DNA of 64,000 nucleotides from Zerene cesonia (GCF_012273895.1 NW_024045135.1:1178001-1242000); one strand, 5' to 3'; positions 31,260 to 42,439 are shown, numbered from the stretch's first letter. Numbers and translations are program-made. Notes: generated by a model from the letters alone, not told the origin.

Positions 31260-33749
31260 CTATGTTTTCTTTTTTAAGCGTACTTTTGATTCTTGGCTAG
31301 CAATGAATTCGCTAATCTCATTATCGTCTCTAAATTTCACTCTTTCTTCTTCCTTGATTCGTGCGAATCGATTTACACATGACTCGCAAGCTTTTATAAA
31401 TTCTTCAACTGAGACATTATTCACTATCTTCTGATAGTTATCATACACGTTTTCAATGTCTAAATAAACATTCGGCGGGAAAATAGTTACTATATCTTCA
31501 TGGAACTTTTTTCTCTTCTGAATGAATTCGATATACTCTACTAAAGTGGGATACTTCTCTAAATCTTTAACACAATCGATGAAAAGTTTATACAGAGACA
31601 AGATTCTGTCAAATTCGAGCTTATCAATCGGTTCATAGGCCACTTCAATTTTATCGTTATCGCCATCGTTTTTTATAACTACTTTTCTGGTACTCTTGAC
31701 CAATTCTTCGTAAAATGATGTATTTCGGTCGATGACGAAGTATGGGCGGAATGTTTTTTCACATATTTCAAAGGTGCCTTTGCCAGCTTTAGATGCTTCC
31801 AAATCACCAACATAATGCAAAAAGTGAACATAATTACTGAGATGAACTACCTCGTCAACTACTTCGTCGCGCAAGATATTTCTATGATCATATTTTAAGT
31901 AGTTTAATTTGTAAATATTGAATGGTTTTTCAATTTCACTGATGAGAAAACCTTCTTCAGTCTTGAAAATGTTTTCTAGGAAATAATAAATTTTTTCTCT
32001 TTGTTTTGGGATCCTCTTTAAAATCATCACGTTGCTAATAAGCTCCCTTCGCTTACTGATGGATTCATGATCAAGATCGTACTGGAAGTGTTTTAGAATT
32101 TCGATCATATAACGTGCTACGCCATGAAACATGCGTAGACGTTCGTGTTGGAAGTTCTGAGGATCATTTTTGAAAATGTATGACGACAATTCAACACAGT
32201 ACCACAGAGCTGATAGCAGTGATGTGTTTTCTGGCGGATCTAGCGGCAAAGATGATAACCCAATTTTGCATACTGTCTCACTAATTCGGCGCATAGCATA
32301 TTTCTTGAAATGTTCCACGACGTTTTTGTCCATCCATTCTTTGTTTTCACAGTTTTTCCATAACACGTAGTAAAATAACCCAACGTTGTAGTTAATTTTC
32401 TTACAATCGAAATAAGTTGCTGATATAATGTAGTCATTGTACTTATCAAACTGATCTGTGCTTGTCAGTACAATGCCGCCATGGAACGGTTTTCGTGTTC
32501 GCGGGTCAGTCTTTACATCGTTTGCCAACAATTGCTTGTAAACATTTAGAGTATAAAAGTAACCGATCGACCCGCTAATATCTTTATCATTCACTAAAAA
32601 CAGTGGACATTCCATGGTTGATTTGAATTTACTAAAACTAGCAGGTGTAACTTCATTCGACGATGGTGTTCTATGAAAAATTATTTTATCCATCAATTTA
32701 AAATCTGTCAGGAGAACAACAGGGATGCCTTTATCCTCGGTAAGGATCACGTCAGGGAACTCAATTTCTTCTTCGTTTTTGAAATCGAGATCATCGGTCA
32801 TCTGTTCCGTTTCAGCGGATTTGTCATATTTTGTATCAAACTTCAGAGCATCGAATGAGTAAGATTTTGAGTCGCTAACTATGTAATTGATCAGAGTTGC
32901 AATGGACTTCTCGATATCAACTTTAACTGAATAAACGGGTGCATTGAGGCTTTTATACCAATCGGTTTTAACGAATTCACTCAGGAACACATTCTTGTCT
33001 TTTGTGTCCAGGTTGACTTTAAGTTTGTTAGTATCCGTTTTTGATGTCAACTCTCTGAATAGGCGATCGCGCAGCTTCTTTAACTTATCAATTTCTCGCA
33101 AAGCCTTTGCATCTTGTTTTAATTTTCCGATAAATTTCAACTTAATATATGACTTCAGATCTTCTTTCTCTTCTACAAAATTGTCTATGTTTATTTTATC
33201 GTAGTTAAATTCCTTGGAAATATCTGTGCAGTCAAAAAGTTGGAAGTTTCGATAAACCATGGAACGACCCTTGAAAAATGATGCAGCTACAGAAAGGTCG
33301 ATTTGATTTAGGTTCTCATTGAATGCGTGGAAGACTACTGTTTCGTAATGCATATCTTCGTTATATTTAAAGCATTCCCTTGTATTCATTTCATGTATCA
33401 TACCGTCCGTAATGATATATAGCAACTTGATCCGATCGTTATCATTGAAAATACAATTTTCTTTTAGGAAATGTATAATTGTTTCTGGTTGTGTCCCCAA
33501 CCAATCGCTATGAAGCTGTTCATACGATGTTATGGTTTGTTCTTCATTGACTTCTACACAGTGATTGTTCCAGTGTAAGTAGATAACTCTTGATTCACTT
33601 GGGGGCTCGCCTGCACGCAACAGTTCATCTTTGATTTTCTCTACGTCACATTTGAATTGTTCGAGCGTCTCTAAGCCTTTGCTGTGATAAAACTTGACTC
33701 CATTCGTTGAACCAGAATAATCTTTTGCGTAAATGTAGTAATTGACCAT
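31260..33749 (-). CDS. Large vWA-domain protein with U-box-like segment, intronless coding region (829 aa)
   Basis: One uninterrupted 829-codon frame, by far the longest in the window. The N-terminus looks like a von Willebrand factor A domain with all three metal-site (MIDAS) elements: D10-x-S12-x-S14, T86 (in LGTQPE) and D115 (in IITDG). Residues about 205-245 are Lys/Leu/Arg/Glu-rich and probably helical or coiled coil. Residues about 320-332 are acidic. Around residues 381-425, a CPLF motif followed 30 residues later by DPRTRKPFHGG is reminiscent of a U-box/RING-variant (weak, inferred). The C-terminal half is helix-rich with many Lys/Glu and a basic KVRLKKKT end. There is no signal peptide, so it is likely intracellular. 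I do not recognise the family. A protein this long without a coding intron, inside another gene's intron, raises the possibility of retroposition or capture from a large DNA virus, which is unproven. Promoter, 5'UTR intron and poly(A) signal suggest it is expressed. Confidence 0.75.
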   Translation of the reverse strand: MVNYYIYAKDYSGSTNGVKFYHSKGLETLEQFKCDVEKIKDELLRAGEPPSESRVIYLHWNNHCVEVNEEQTITSYEQLHSDWLGTQPETIIHFLKENCIFNDNDRIKLLYIITDGMIHEMNTRECFKYNEDMHYETVVFHAFNENLNQIDLSVAASFFKGRSMVYRNFQLFDCTDISKEFNYDKINIDNFVEEKEDLKSYIKLKFIGKLKQDAKALREIDKLKKLRDRLFRELTSKTDTNKLKVNLDTKDKNVFLSEFVKTDWYKSLNAPVYSVKVDIEKSIATLINYIVSDSKSYSFDALKFDTKYDKSAETEQMTDDLDFKNEEEIEFPDVILTEDKGIPVVLLTDFKLMDKIIFHRTPSSNEVTPASFSKFKSTMECPLFLVNDKDISGSIGYFYTLNVYKQLLANDVKTDPRTRKPFHGGIVLTSTDQFDKYNDYIISATYFDCKKINYNVGLFYYVLWKNCENKEWMDKNVVEHFKKYAMRRISETVCKIGLSSLPLDPPENTSLLSALWYCVELSSYIFKNDPQNFQHERLRMFHGVARYMIEILKHFQYDLDHESISKRRELISNVMILKRIPKQREKIYYFLENIFKTEEGFLISEIEKPFNIYKLNYLKYDHRNILRDEVVDEVVHLSNYVHFLHYVGDLEASKAGKGTFEICEKTFRPYFVIDRNTSFYEELVKSTRKVVIKNDGDNDKIEVAYEPIDKLEFDRILSLYKLFIDCVKDLEKYPTLVEYIEFIQKRKKFHEDIVTIFPPNVYLDIENVYDNYQKIVNNVSVEEFIKACESCVNRFARIKEEERVKFRDDNEISEFIASQESKVRLKKKT

Positions 33750-34945
33750 TTTAGTTGGGTTATGAGATTTATCAATTTTATCTATGTGTTACAATGTCAG
33801 TTCTATTGATGGTGATAACTCTTGAGGAACCTAAAACAAAAAAGCGCCTGTTATTAGTGTATAATTATTAATGATCAATGAAAATAGTTTGTATTTTAGG
33901 AAAAAAGTAGGTCATTTGGGTAACGGATTAAAGGGATATTTTATCACAATTTGGTTTTAAATATTTTTCGAACAGAAAATATACCACGACGTTTCTAACA
34001 ACAAAATAATAATACATAATTAGCATTTAATTTCTACATTTTAATGTCAATTTTATTGTAAGCCGATTAAGTAGAAATTCATCGACATTTAATAAAGTAT
34101 TTAAATAAACATCTATGTGAAGAATTGTCATAAACCATATATAATATTATGCAAGCAATTGAAACGCAAACAAATATTACATGGCGTGCTATGTTCTTAT
34201 AGCACTTAGTGGTATATTATGCTGGTACTAGTTCTTTACCGACGATCTAGTATGTACAGGTGAGTGTACCGTTGTTATGCATTAGATCCGCTATATCAAG
34301 CCAGTTACAAAGTACTATTTTAAAAAGGAAAACTCCTAGTATCTCAATGTTTTTAATATTTTAACAAACAATACAAATTATAAGCAAGCGTATATATTAT
34401 TATGCTGTTATCTAGCCAGAACACCAATTTTATTAGTTTATCTAACATTCCGCTCATTTTAAATATTAATTTCATTTATAATACAAATACTAATGATATA
34501 AATTTAATCCATTAATATAACATTCATTAATGTATTATTAATTGTTATAAATTATTTCACGTTAAAAGTCATATTCCGATTTATTTAAGTGCATAAAAAG
34601 TTTACAAACTAATATTAACATCACTAAACAGTATAGAAAACAAGTTGAAATCGATGCTTTAATTTCACAATGCGACCTGTTAAGTATTTATTATATAATT
34701 TCTACTATATTAAAAGGAATAAAAACATATTGATCGATTAAGAGTTATACTATAAATACATTAAAACTGCATTTGTTTATGTTAAAAACACTATACAGAA
34801 AATTGCATTAGTTTCAAGGGCATATACAATCGATCTAAAAATAGCACCGCGTCCCGCCGGTGACTCCTTTAACTCGGTCTTTGAACTCTGTGGATTGACA
34901 CACACGCGTTTAAAATTCAGTAAAACAATACATATTATTACTTAC

Positions 34946-35057
34946 CGATCTGGATTGATTAATTGAGTATATTCTATCACGAACTTTTCCCAAATTAGAA
35001 GCTAAACATCCAAAATACACACGAACCTCTATATTGCATCAAAATAGGTTGCACACT
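34946..35057 (-). other. Predicted 5' non-coding exon of the vWA gene
   Basis: The exon runs from initiator TCAGT (A at 35057) to a strong donor GATCG|gtaagt. The matching acceptor, tttgttttag|GTTCC, is at 33830, followed by 81 bases of leader before ATG 33749. That leader contains no upstream ATG. Exon 1 has a short upstream frame (ATG CAA TAT ...) that stops within the exon. Predicted intron: 33831-34945. Confidence 0.5.
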
Positions 35058-35083
35058 GAATACTTTAAAAGCAAGACTAATGC

Positions 35084-35090
35084 ATATATA
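35084..35090 (-). promoter_or_regulatory. TATA box of the vWA gene
   Basis: TATATAT on the minus strand. Its first base is 33 nt upstream of the TCAGT initiator at 35055-35059, the standard arthropod spacing. Confidence 0.55.
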
Positions 35091-36022
35091 CGCCAGACAG
35101 CCTGACGTAATAACGTACGGGCGTTGCTCTTCGTAAATGTTGTATAAATCAATGAAATACTTTAAAATAATTTTTATCTATGACTAACCCTTTTTTTGTT
35201 TTTGTTTACACAACAATTCTTAGACTTATATTTTCATAGAGGACTGTTTTGCTTGCAGCAGCGCCATCTATACACCAGCGGCGTAAACTGCATGTTGAGG
35301 AAACATGAATGAAATATTGTGCAATTGGTACTCAGTATGATCAGTTATGATGCAACTATAACTATCGGTTAAATCAGCAATCTGTTTTGGGATGTACAAT
35401 TAACAAGGAAAAATAAATATTGAATTATCATTGATATGTATATACTAACAAAAATGTTAAAATTAGGTAATACTGATAATAATTTTATACTTACATGTAA
35501 GAAAATGTTTTAACTTCCGATCCCTCTCTTTGGTCCCTATATATAACAGTTATAATATCAATAACTAGCGGTCCACCCCGGCTGCGGTCGTGGTACAGAA
35601 TAAACACATATATGCTACCAGCTAACCCGCCAAACGCTGTTCTGCCTTACTCTTATATAATTACATTGTGTTCTGTTATTTGTGGCATTATCGTGCCTAA
35701 ATGCTATGAGCTATCAATGTTCCACGGGCGAAGGCTGGGGCATATGCAAAATTAGTTATAATTAAAACAATTCATCGACGCAAATTTTACCTTAACCTTT
35801 GCTATGAGTATAATATTCGTTATGGATATCCCAATGATAATGCTATCAGAATAATGATTATAATTTTGTATATTTATGTTCTGTTATCATTTATTTCAAA
35901 GTTATCTACAGAAATTCCAAATGGCATCAATTGGAAATTGTTCACACATTAATTTCGATTATCCGCCTGTAAGAGCCAGATGCACGTGTGTTGGTTATTT
36001 TAACCAATGTACATATAATTAA

Positions 36023-36307
36023 TCATTATCAGCCCATGTATGTTCCCACTGCTGGGACACAGGCCTCCTATGAGGGTTCAGACAAAAATCCACAACGCTG
36101 GCTAAGTGCGGGTTGGCAGATGTCACATGTCATCGAACTCTTGATTCTCAGACATGTCGGTTTCCTCACAATGTTTTCCTTCACCGTTTCAGCAGTGGTG
36201 ATGTTATCCACATGCGCAGATAAATTGAAAACCAATTTATTTCTTTCACGGTCGCCTGGTCTCGAACCCCGACTTATCGATTTTTAGAGCTCGAGCCACC
36301 ACTGCTT
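36023..36307 (-). mobile_element. SINE family A, near full length, minus strand
   Basis: Reverse complement of the family: tail end ATTATCAGCCCATGTATG at the left, box B complement GGTCTCGAACCCC and head CCACCACTGC at the right. Confidence 0.8.
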
Positions 36308-36359
36308 ATATTATAAATAATAGTAAAAAAAAAACTATTGTTGTTAATAAAAATCCAAA

Positions 36360-36530
36360 CCACCTTATCACCTTCAAATTGTCAGCCATAGACTAAATTT
36401 AAATGGGACCATGAAGTAGGGACTAACTTTCAAATAAAAAAGATTCGTCAAAATCGGTTTAGCCAGACGAAAGTTCTGAAGCAATAAACAAAAATAAATT
36501 CAGTCGAATTGATAACCTCCTACTTTTTAT
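36360..36530 (+). repeat. Dispersed repeat family I
   Basis: CCACCTTATCACCTTCAAATTG ... ATTTAAATGGGACCATGAAG ... CAAAATCGGTTTAGCCAGACG. Confidence 0.55.
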
Positions 36531-37110
36531 TCGAAGATGAAAAAAATAAATTCAAAATGTAATATAACGTGTTTCCACAAAATCAGGCTGAATTAATATA
36601 ATTAAGGAAAAAATATATATATATCAACGCTTCTATACAGTATATCGCTGTATATACGAACAAAGTTAATTAAAACCAACTCGCATAAAGAAAAACTTAT
36701 GAAATTGCGAGAGTTTGAAAAATATCACTAAAATCTTTTATCCAACTTCATCTGCATTTATCTCCTTACAGGACAGTTTTAGTACCTAAACCAGTCCAGG
36801 TATAAAAGACCTGGAACATTTTGTGATACGACGAAACGATTCAAGATCGTTAGTGTCAATTTTTAAGGTATAATGACGAACGAATTTTAGAATAATCCCA
36901 GTCGGGTATTTCTCTACGCGGCGATTTCTATAACGGGGTTAAAAGGTGGCAGGAGATATAAAATTTTGATAGGTCCATTGGGAAGGTTTAAGGTGACAGT
37001 TTCGCTATGCTAAGCCACTTGAATACGAAATTCGTTAAAGACGTTTTTCGGGATTGAATTATGGTTGAGGTGTTGTAACCAAATTTTTTTACATTTGTAA
37101 TATTAATTTT

Positions 37111-37320
37111 GACCGCCTCCTTGGTACAGTGGTTAACGCGTGAGCGTAGAACCGAGGGGTTCAATTCCCGGTGGGGACGCACAAAAAAAAATGTCTCGGT
37201 CTGGCAGGACACAGAAAGCTGATCACTCAACTTGTCCATAAAGTCCAACATGGATCAGTGAAACAGATGTACATCATCTGCCCCATACCCCTAGGGGACA
37301 CGGGACTTCACTTACTTACT
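37111..37320 (+). mobile_element. tRNA-derived SINE (family B), full length with perfect TSD
   Basis: Head GACCGCCTCCTTGGTACAGTGG (box A) and a slightly mutated box B (GGTTCAATTCCC), body with CCATACCCCTAGGGGACACG and tail (ACTT)n. A perfect 13-base duplication, TAATATTAATTTT, lies at 37098-37110 and 37321-37333. Confidence 0.9.
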
Positions 37321-37429
37321 TAATATTAATTTTAAAATAAGCCCTGTTGAATGCAGGTTATTGTGTTGTTTTAGTACAGCTGTAATAATAAGAAATGTGA
37401 CTTTGAGACGTTTTAGATCGGACCTTTTT

Positions 37430-37660
37430 ATTTACTAGATGCGTCCCGCGGTTTCAATCTCAATGTTCCACGGGCGAAGGCTATATCCCGTAGGAATATC
37501 GGGATAAAAAGTTGCCTTTGTGTTATTCCAGTTATCCAGCTATCTCCGTACCAAATTTCATTGCAATCGGTTGAGTAGTTTTTGTGTAAAATAGTAATAA
37601 ACATACACATATACATATATCCATCCTCACAAACTTTCGCATTTACAATATTAGTAGGAA
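37430..37660 (+). repeat. Family D repeat with foreign insert (chimeric)
   Basis: After GCGTCCCGCGGTTTCAATCT comes CAATGTTCCACGGGCGAAGGCT, a segment also seen at 35717-35738 in a different repeat, before the family resumes at ATCCCGTAGGAATATCGGG. Confidence 0.7.
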
Positions 37661-38283
37661 TAGGATTTCATAGTGTCAAATACAGTAGACATATTAATTA
37701 GTAGCGGTCCACTCCCACTTTTCCCCTGTTCACGGTCAAAGTATATTTGAAATGGATCCAGAAGTTCCAGAGATTAGCGTGTTTGTATAAGCTTTTCAGC
37801 TTTATATTATAAAGAATAGATTTAGTTTTTAGAACGGAGTTAATATTTTACAGTTCATTATTAAATGCACCTATCCAGTACTTATCGGTACGCATTGTTC
37901 ATTTCTTAATGATATTTGTTGAAATAATTTAAGCCATTGTGCTATATTCTCATAAATAAACACCTACATACCTATTATAATAGAATTAAGTAAATTTATC
38001 CGCATGTTTAACTAAAATCTTTCTACTTGCAACGGCTAGTTTTATAATTGACTGATAAAGTAACTGATGATTAATTTAATAGTCAGCTTAACTGGTTGGT
38101 CAAAACATGTATCAAACAGTAACGTATGTAAATAAATAAAATAAAAAAGTTAGTAGCTACGAAAAAGTATTAACTATGAATAACATTGGAAATTTTATTT
38201 CTAAATCATTTCATATACTTCAATATTTTTCGATAAACGCACAAAACAAACTTTTCTTCTTTCATACACAACCAATCACTCAC

Positions 38284-39051
38284 CTCGTCGAAACTGACTG
38301 TGATTCCGAATCACGCGCTCAGCATTCTTGCGGGCGATGTAGAACCATTCGGACGTGTTGCTCAAATATTTGTACTCGACCGCTAGGTCCTTCGCCAATA
38401 TCGGCCCTTCCGGTAAACGGTACGCGAAAGGGCAGAACAACTGGTAGTCCTTGTACTGGTATTGGTCGTAGCAATTGCCCGCCGCAAACACGTCGTCATC
38501 GAATTCAACCATTGAAAAAACGCTTGCGTGTAATAGATATTCGTTATGCATCACTGACGGCCCGGCGTACTTCCATAATCTCGTTAGCATATTAGCCCGG
38601 TTCACCGCCACATCTGCCTCTATTCTAAATCTCTCTTGAGCGTACCTGTCTACAACGCCTTCACCTAAATTCAAGTGCGTCCCAGCTGTGCAATTCTCGC
38701 CTAGCAAATGCTGCGTTTCAATTAATCTTAGGAACTTAGTAACAACGTCTTCGTGTACAGCTTTCACAACTGTCGCATTATCTGACTGACTGGTATCATT
38801 TACTATGCCGTCTCTAACTGCGTCTGAATCGTCAGCCATTATCCTTTGTGTTTCGTTATCGTAACTATGTTCAACGTTTATTAAATGATCTAACAAGGAT
38901 ACGTCTTCTAGTGTATCTCGATGGAATGTTCCAGAATAATTCCCGAAATACTTTTGGAATGTGTCAGGTGTGGTGTACCCGTCCTCGTCTGGAGCCCCAT
39001 ACGGTCTTAAGGCCGCTATAACTGGGTCTTCGCCAGATTTATCTATGCCCT
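38284..39051 (-). CDS. GPR158/179-like orphan GPCR, N-terminal extracellular coding exon
   Basis: This 768-bp exon encodes 255 complete codons. It starts after acceptor tttgttacag|AGGG (one base of its first codon comes from an upstream exon) and ends at CGACGAG|gtgagt, phase 1. The product has many N-glycosylation sequons (NYS, NET, NDT, NAT, NCT, NTS, NHS) and blocks such as AALRPYGAPDEDGYTTP, HLNLGEGVVDRYAQERFRIE and KYLSNTSEWFYIARKNAERV. I recognise these as the extracellular N-terminus and start of the Cache domain of insect GPR158-family receptors (annotated in flies as probable GPCR CG31760; Smog is a relative). The vertebrate relatives are class C-like orphan receptors that act at the plasma membrane and scaffold RGS proteins. 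The reading frame extends 5' of the acceptor only into intron. The signal peptide must be on an upstream exon, which I did not find. Family assignment is from recalled similarity; which fly paralogue is orthologous is uncertain. Confidence 0.85.
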
Positions 39052-41019
39052 CTGTAACAAATAAAAAGATATCATTAAATATCAATGTTTTTGTCTATTG
39101 TCTTACATCAGCTGGACAAAAAAGCTGCAACGGTAGCATCGTTTTTTGTACAGTTCTGATTAGACAGACATCAAATTAGCTTTTATTGCTGTATTATTTT
39201 ATTACGATGTAAATAGTATTCCGATAGGATCTTATTTTAGAGCGTAATAAATTCAGACGTGAATTTTATGTCCTATTTATTACGTACATATAACATTATT
39301 CATCAAATATATAGTTTTCTGGAAGTATTAGAATGTTATGTAAAAATGTATTGTTTACTAGGCGCGCCCGTGACTTCGTCCGCGAGATTTAATAAAAGTC
39401 ACTTAAATTACTCCTTACTACATCATCTACATGAACAGAATCAAATTTTATTTATTTGTATAACTTTTAGATAGCAATGTTAAATATCTGAAAATAGTAA
39501 GACTGAAGATACCGAATGCAACTGACAAACTCAAAAAACAATGTTAAATTATTCGTTATTTAAATATTTATATAAACAAGGCCATATGTGTAAGGCTGAT
39601 AGAAAATTAGACTTATAATAGTATGGGCCTTATTTAGTATCACACTTGAATGTCATTAATTACACAATTAAAACAATTCTAATCACAAGACCCCACACGG
39701 TGCAATTAAATTTGTCACTCACTCTATTAAATCATATTTTTGTGTACAAAAATAGATACTTTATTTGATTTTTTTCTTTTACATACATTAGTTGTGTGTA
39801 CTAATTCGTAAAATATCTTCTGACAATTCATATAGAGATAGCGTACAGTCTATTTTGAACTAGCTGACATCGGATCCGACAAGATCCTATAAACTGATCG
39901 ACCATTTAGTGCGAAGTATGTAAAGTTATTTCCGTTTAAGGGGATTCCCCGACGAACGCTGTAAACCAGCTATCTCGCGCCATAAAAGGGGATTTTGTTT
40001 ATGGCAACAACAAATCGCAACTTTCATTACGCTCTGCTATTGATGGTCCAGCATTATTTATGGCTGGCAATTTTGTTCGTATCTGAGATATTTGCGCTTA
40101 AACATTATTGATATTACTCCACGGCCGTTTAAAATTTATTTTACACGATTCGTTTGGTTTTAGAAGTGCTGGTGCTAATTTGTTTGGATGAGTTTTTATT
40201 AAGACCGCGTGAAAACGTTTTGTTATAATTAATTTTTATTGTTCTATTATACAGCAACTTTATAAAGAGGTTTAATAATTACCTTTCGTATACTCTGTAT
40301 GAGACAATTCTAATATATCATTAAAGCGTGTGTTTTAGTTTTTAAAACTATATTTATTAATTCAGATTTTAATCTAAATTGGTGATGCAGTTCAGCCGTG
40401 AAAGCGTAACAGATAGTTTACTTTTTCATTTAAAATACCTATTATTGGGTTAGAATAAGCAATAATCAGAAGAAATGCAAGGAGAAAAGCATATACGAAG
40501 CGCGTGATCCGGATGTAATAAAATTTTTCCTTATTGTTGCTATGATTATAGAGACAAGCCTATGAGTTTATTATTATAATCAGCTTAACAGTTCTTAAGT
40601 GAAAAATGAAAATCTTTGGTTGTGATTAGAGACGGAATTAATCAGAGAGAAACTCTAGATTAAGGTCAAAAACAGAGCTTGACTAATTCAAAAATGTTGA
40701 ATCACTCACAATTGTTATTCAACTTAAACTGTGTATTAAATAAACCAAAACTTAATAGACTCAAGTAAATTAAGTACAAGTACACACACTTTATAATATA
40801 AACAAAAAAGCAATTATGTACGTTTGTTTAATGTCTGTTTGTCGTCTCTTAAACATGAACCAGCAAAGTAAATTTCACAGATACATATATATGATGTGAT
40901 ATGTCACAAGCAGTACAATTTTTTTCTATGTATTCAATTGTTAAATTTTGTGAATTACCATGAAGTAGGTTTTACTGATTGATTTTCTTTACGGACATGT
41001 TGTATTTTTAAACGATTTG

Positions 41020-41150
41020 GTGTATGCTTGTTTGTGTGTTAGTATGCGTGTTTCGTTTTTACACGATAACGACTATATTTTAATAAATTTTGGTATGGAG
41101 ACAATTTAAGCGAAGAAAGGTTTTGAAAAAAGGTTTGAATGTAGAAAAAA
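41020..41150 (+). repeat. Dispersed repeat pair, copy 1
   Basis: TTTGTGTGTTAGTATGCGTG, TTTCGTTTTTACACGATAACGAC, GGAGACAATTT and TTGAATGTAGA match 57885-58020. Confidence 0.6.
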
Positions 41151-41156
41151 ATATAC

Positions 41157-41290
41157 TTCGTGTCTCCCAGTGGCGTATGGGGGCAGACGATATACATCTG
41201 TTTCACTGATCAATTTTTTTATGGCCAAGTTAATGAGCGGGATATCGAACCGAGGACGCCCCGGTTCTACGCCCATGCGCTAACGATATC
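41157..41290 (-). mobile_element. SINE family B, diverged, minus strand
   Basis: GACGATATACATCTGTTTCACTG and ATCGAACCGAGGACGCCC followed by CCCATGCGCTAAC. The last portion of the head is lost. Confidence 0.65.
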
Positions 41291-42084
41291 AAAGAGCCGT
41301 TCACGCTATTTTCAACGTCTTACCACAAAAAGTCCTTTATATACACCAATTCTGTTAAAAATATCTGAGTTTAAAAAACATCTAACGGAGAAGCTTGCGT
41401 CAACTAATGAGTTGTGGGAATAGGCAATACAGACCTATGCCAGAGGTCACTTCTACCCGCTGTTATGATACAATCATGACATTTGGCTTGGTGCCAGAAT
41501 ATTACGCGAACCGTCCTTACATCGTGTCGCGTCTATGATGAATTGAGAAAAATGAAACTCTTCATAAAACAAACGAAATTTATTAATCTACCCGAATAAA
41601 GAAAAATGCGTATGAGGCTCGGTTAAAATTTTTCACTGGTAGTTAATGAATTTTATTTATTGAATTAGTGTCTTTTAAATCGATACAGAACTGATTTTAT
41701 TCGTTGAGTATATACAATAGACAGAAATTCTTCTTCTCTTAATTAATGGCTCTACCCAATAAATAGGGACTCCGCCAATGTCCAGTATATAAGAGAGATA
41801 CAGGACTCAAATTCCAGACGGATAGGCTAATACAGTTGTAACATTTAACATTTGGGAATCGGTGGAAATATACAAAAATTTAGATCCACTTGGAGAAGCT
41901 AAAACAAACACAAAACAATACAAGTTATATAATACAGTATAATTCTTTATAGTACATGTGTCTGTTAATGTGAATAAAGACAGTGAATTAAAGGTCCTAA
42001 TTTAATGATTGCTTTGATTCCTGGTTTGGACCAAGATGTTTGAATTAACTATGTATGTAAAATGCTGTCTCGAATAATTTTAAT

Positions 42085-42292
42085 TTTTTTATTTATCTGC
42101 GCATGTGGATAAGATCACCACTGCTTAAAACGGTGAAGGAAAACATCGTGCGGAATCCGGCAAGTCCAAGAATCAAAAGTTCGACGACATGTGACATCTG
42201 CCAACCCGCACTTGGTCAGCGTGGTGGATTATGGCCTGAACCCTCATAGGAAACTGGGTGGGAACATGTATGGGCTGATGATGACGATGATG
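42085..42292 (+). mobile_element. SINE family A, 5'-truncated
   Basis: Begins at the ...atttatctgcgcatgtggat part and lacks the tRNA-like head. Ends with a GATGATGACGATGATG tail. 5' truncation is typical of target-primed insertion. Confidence 0.75.
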
Positions 42293-42439
42293 AAATAATT
42301 TCGAATAAAAAGCATTGGTTTTAACTAATAGTTATTATTTAAATTAATGACTTTAATACTCTATCTGTACTTAGAAATGTATTACGAAACACATATATCG
42401 GTCGTAATTGACTGACACTTGAATTATATGTACGTCTAT

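Larger units (their letters stand above)
19188..38283 (-). other. 19.1-kb intron of the GPR158-like gene, hosting nested genes
   Basis: This intron separates the N-terminal exon from the Cache exon (donor gtgagt at the high end, acceptor ttccag at the low end). It contains the secreted HSP20-like cluster (20.4-26.3 kb, both strands), the vWA protein gene (31.2-35.1 kb, minus strand), a 1000-N gap and many repeats. Stretches 27.2-27.8, 33.9-34.9 and 35.1-36.0 kb are AT-rich. Apart from the vWA gene's 5'UTR intron, I see nothing specific in them beyond short repeat fragments such as 35570-35760. Confidence 0.8.

Noticed and set aside
37113..37185. Intact tRNA gene
   Set aside because: Box A and box B are present, but the element continues into a SINE body with TSDs and the acceptor stem does not close.
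38176..38595. 139-codon plus-strand frame
   Set aside because: Antisense to the receptor exon 38284-39051, whose splice phases and protein features are much stronger.
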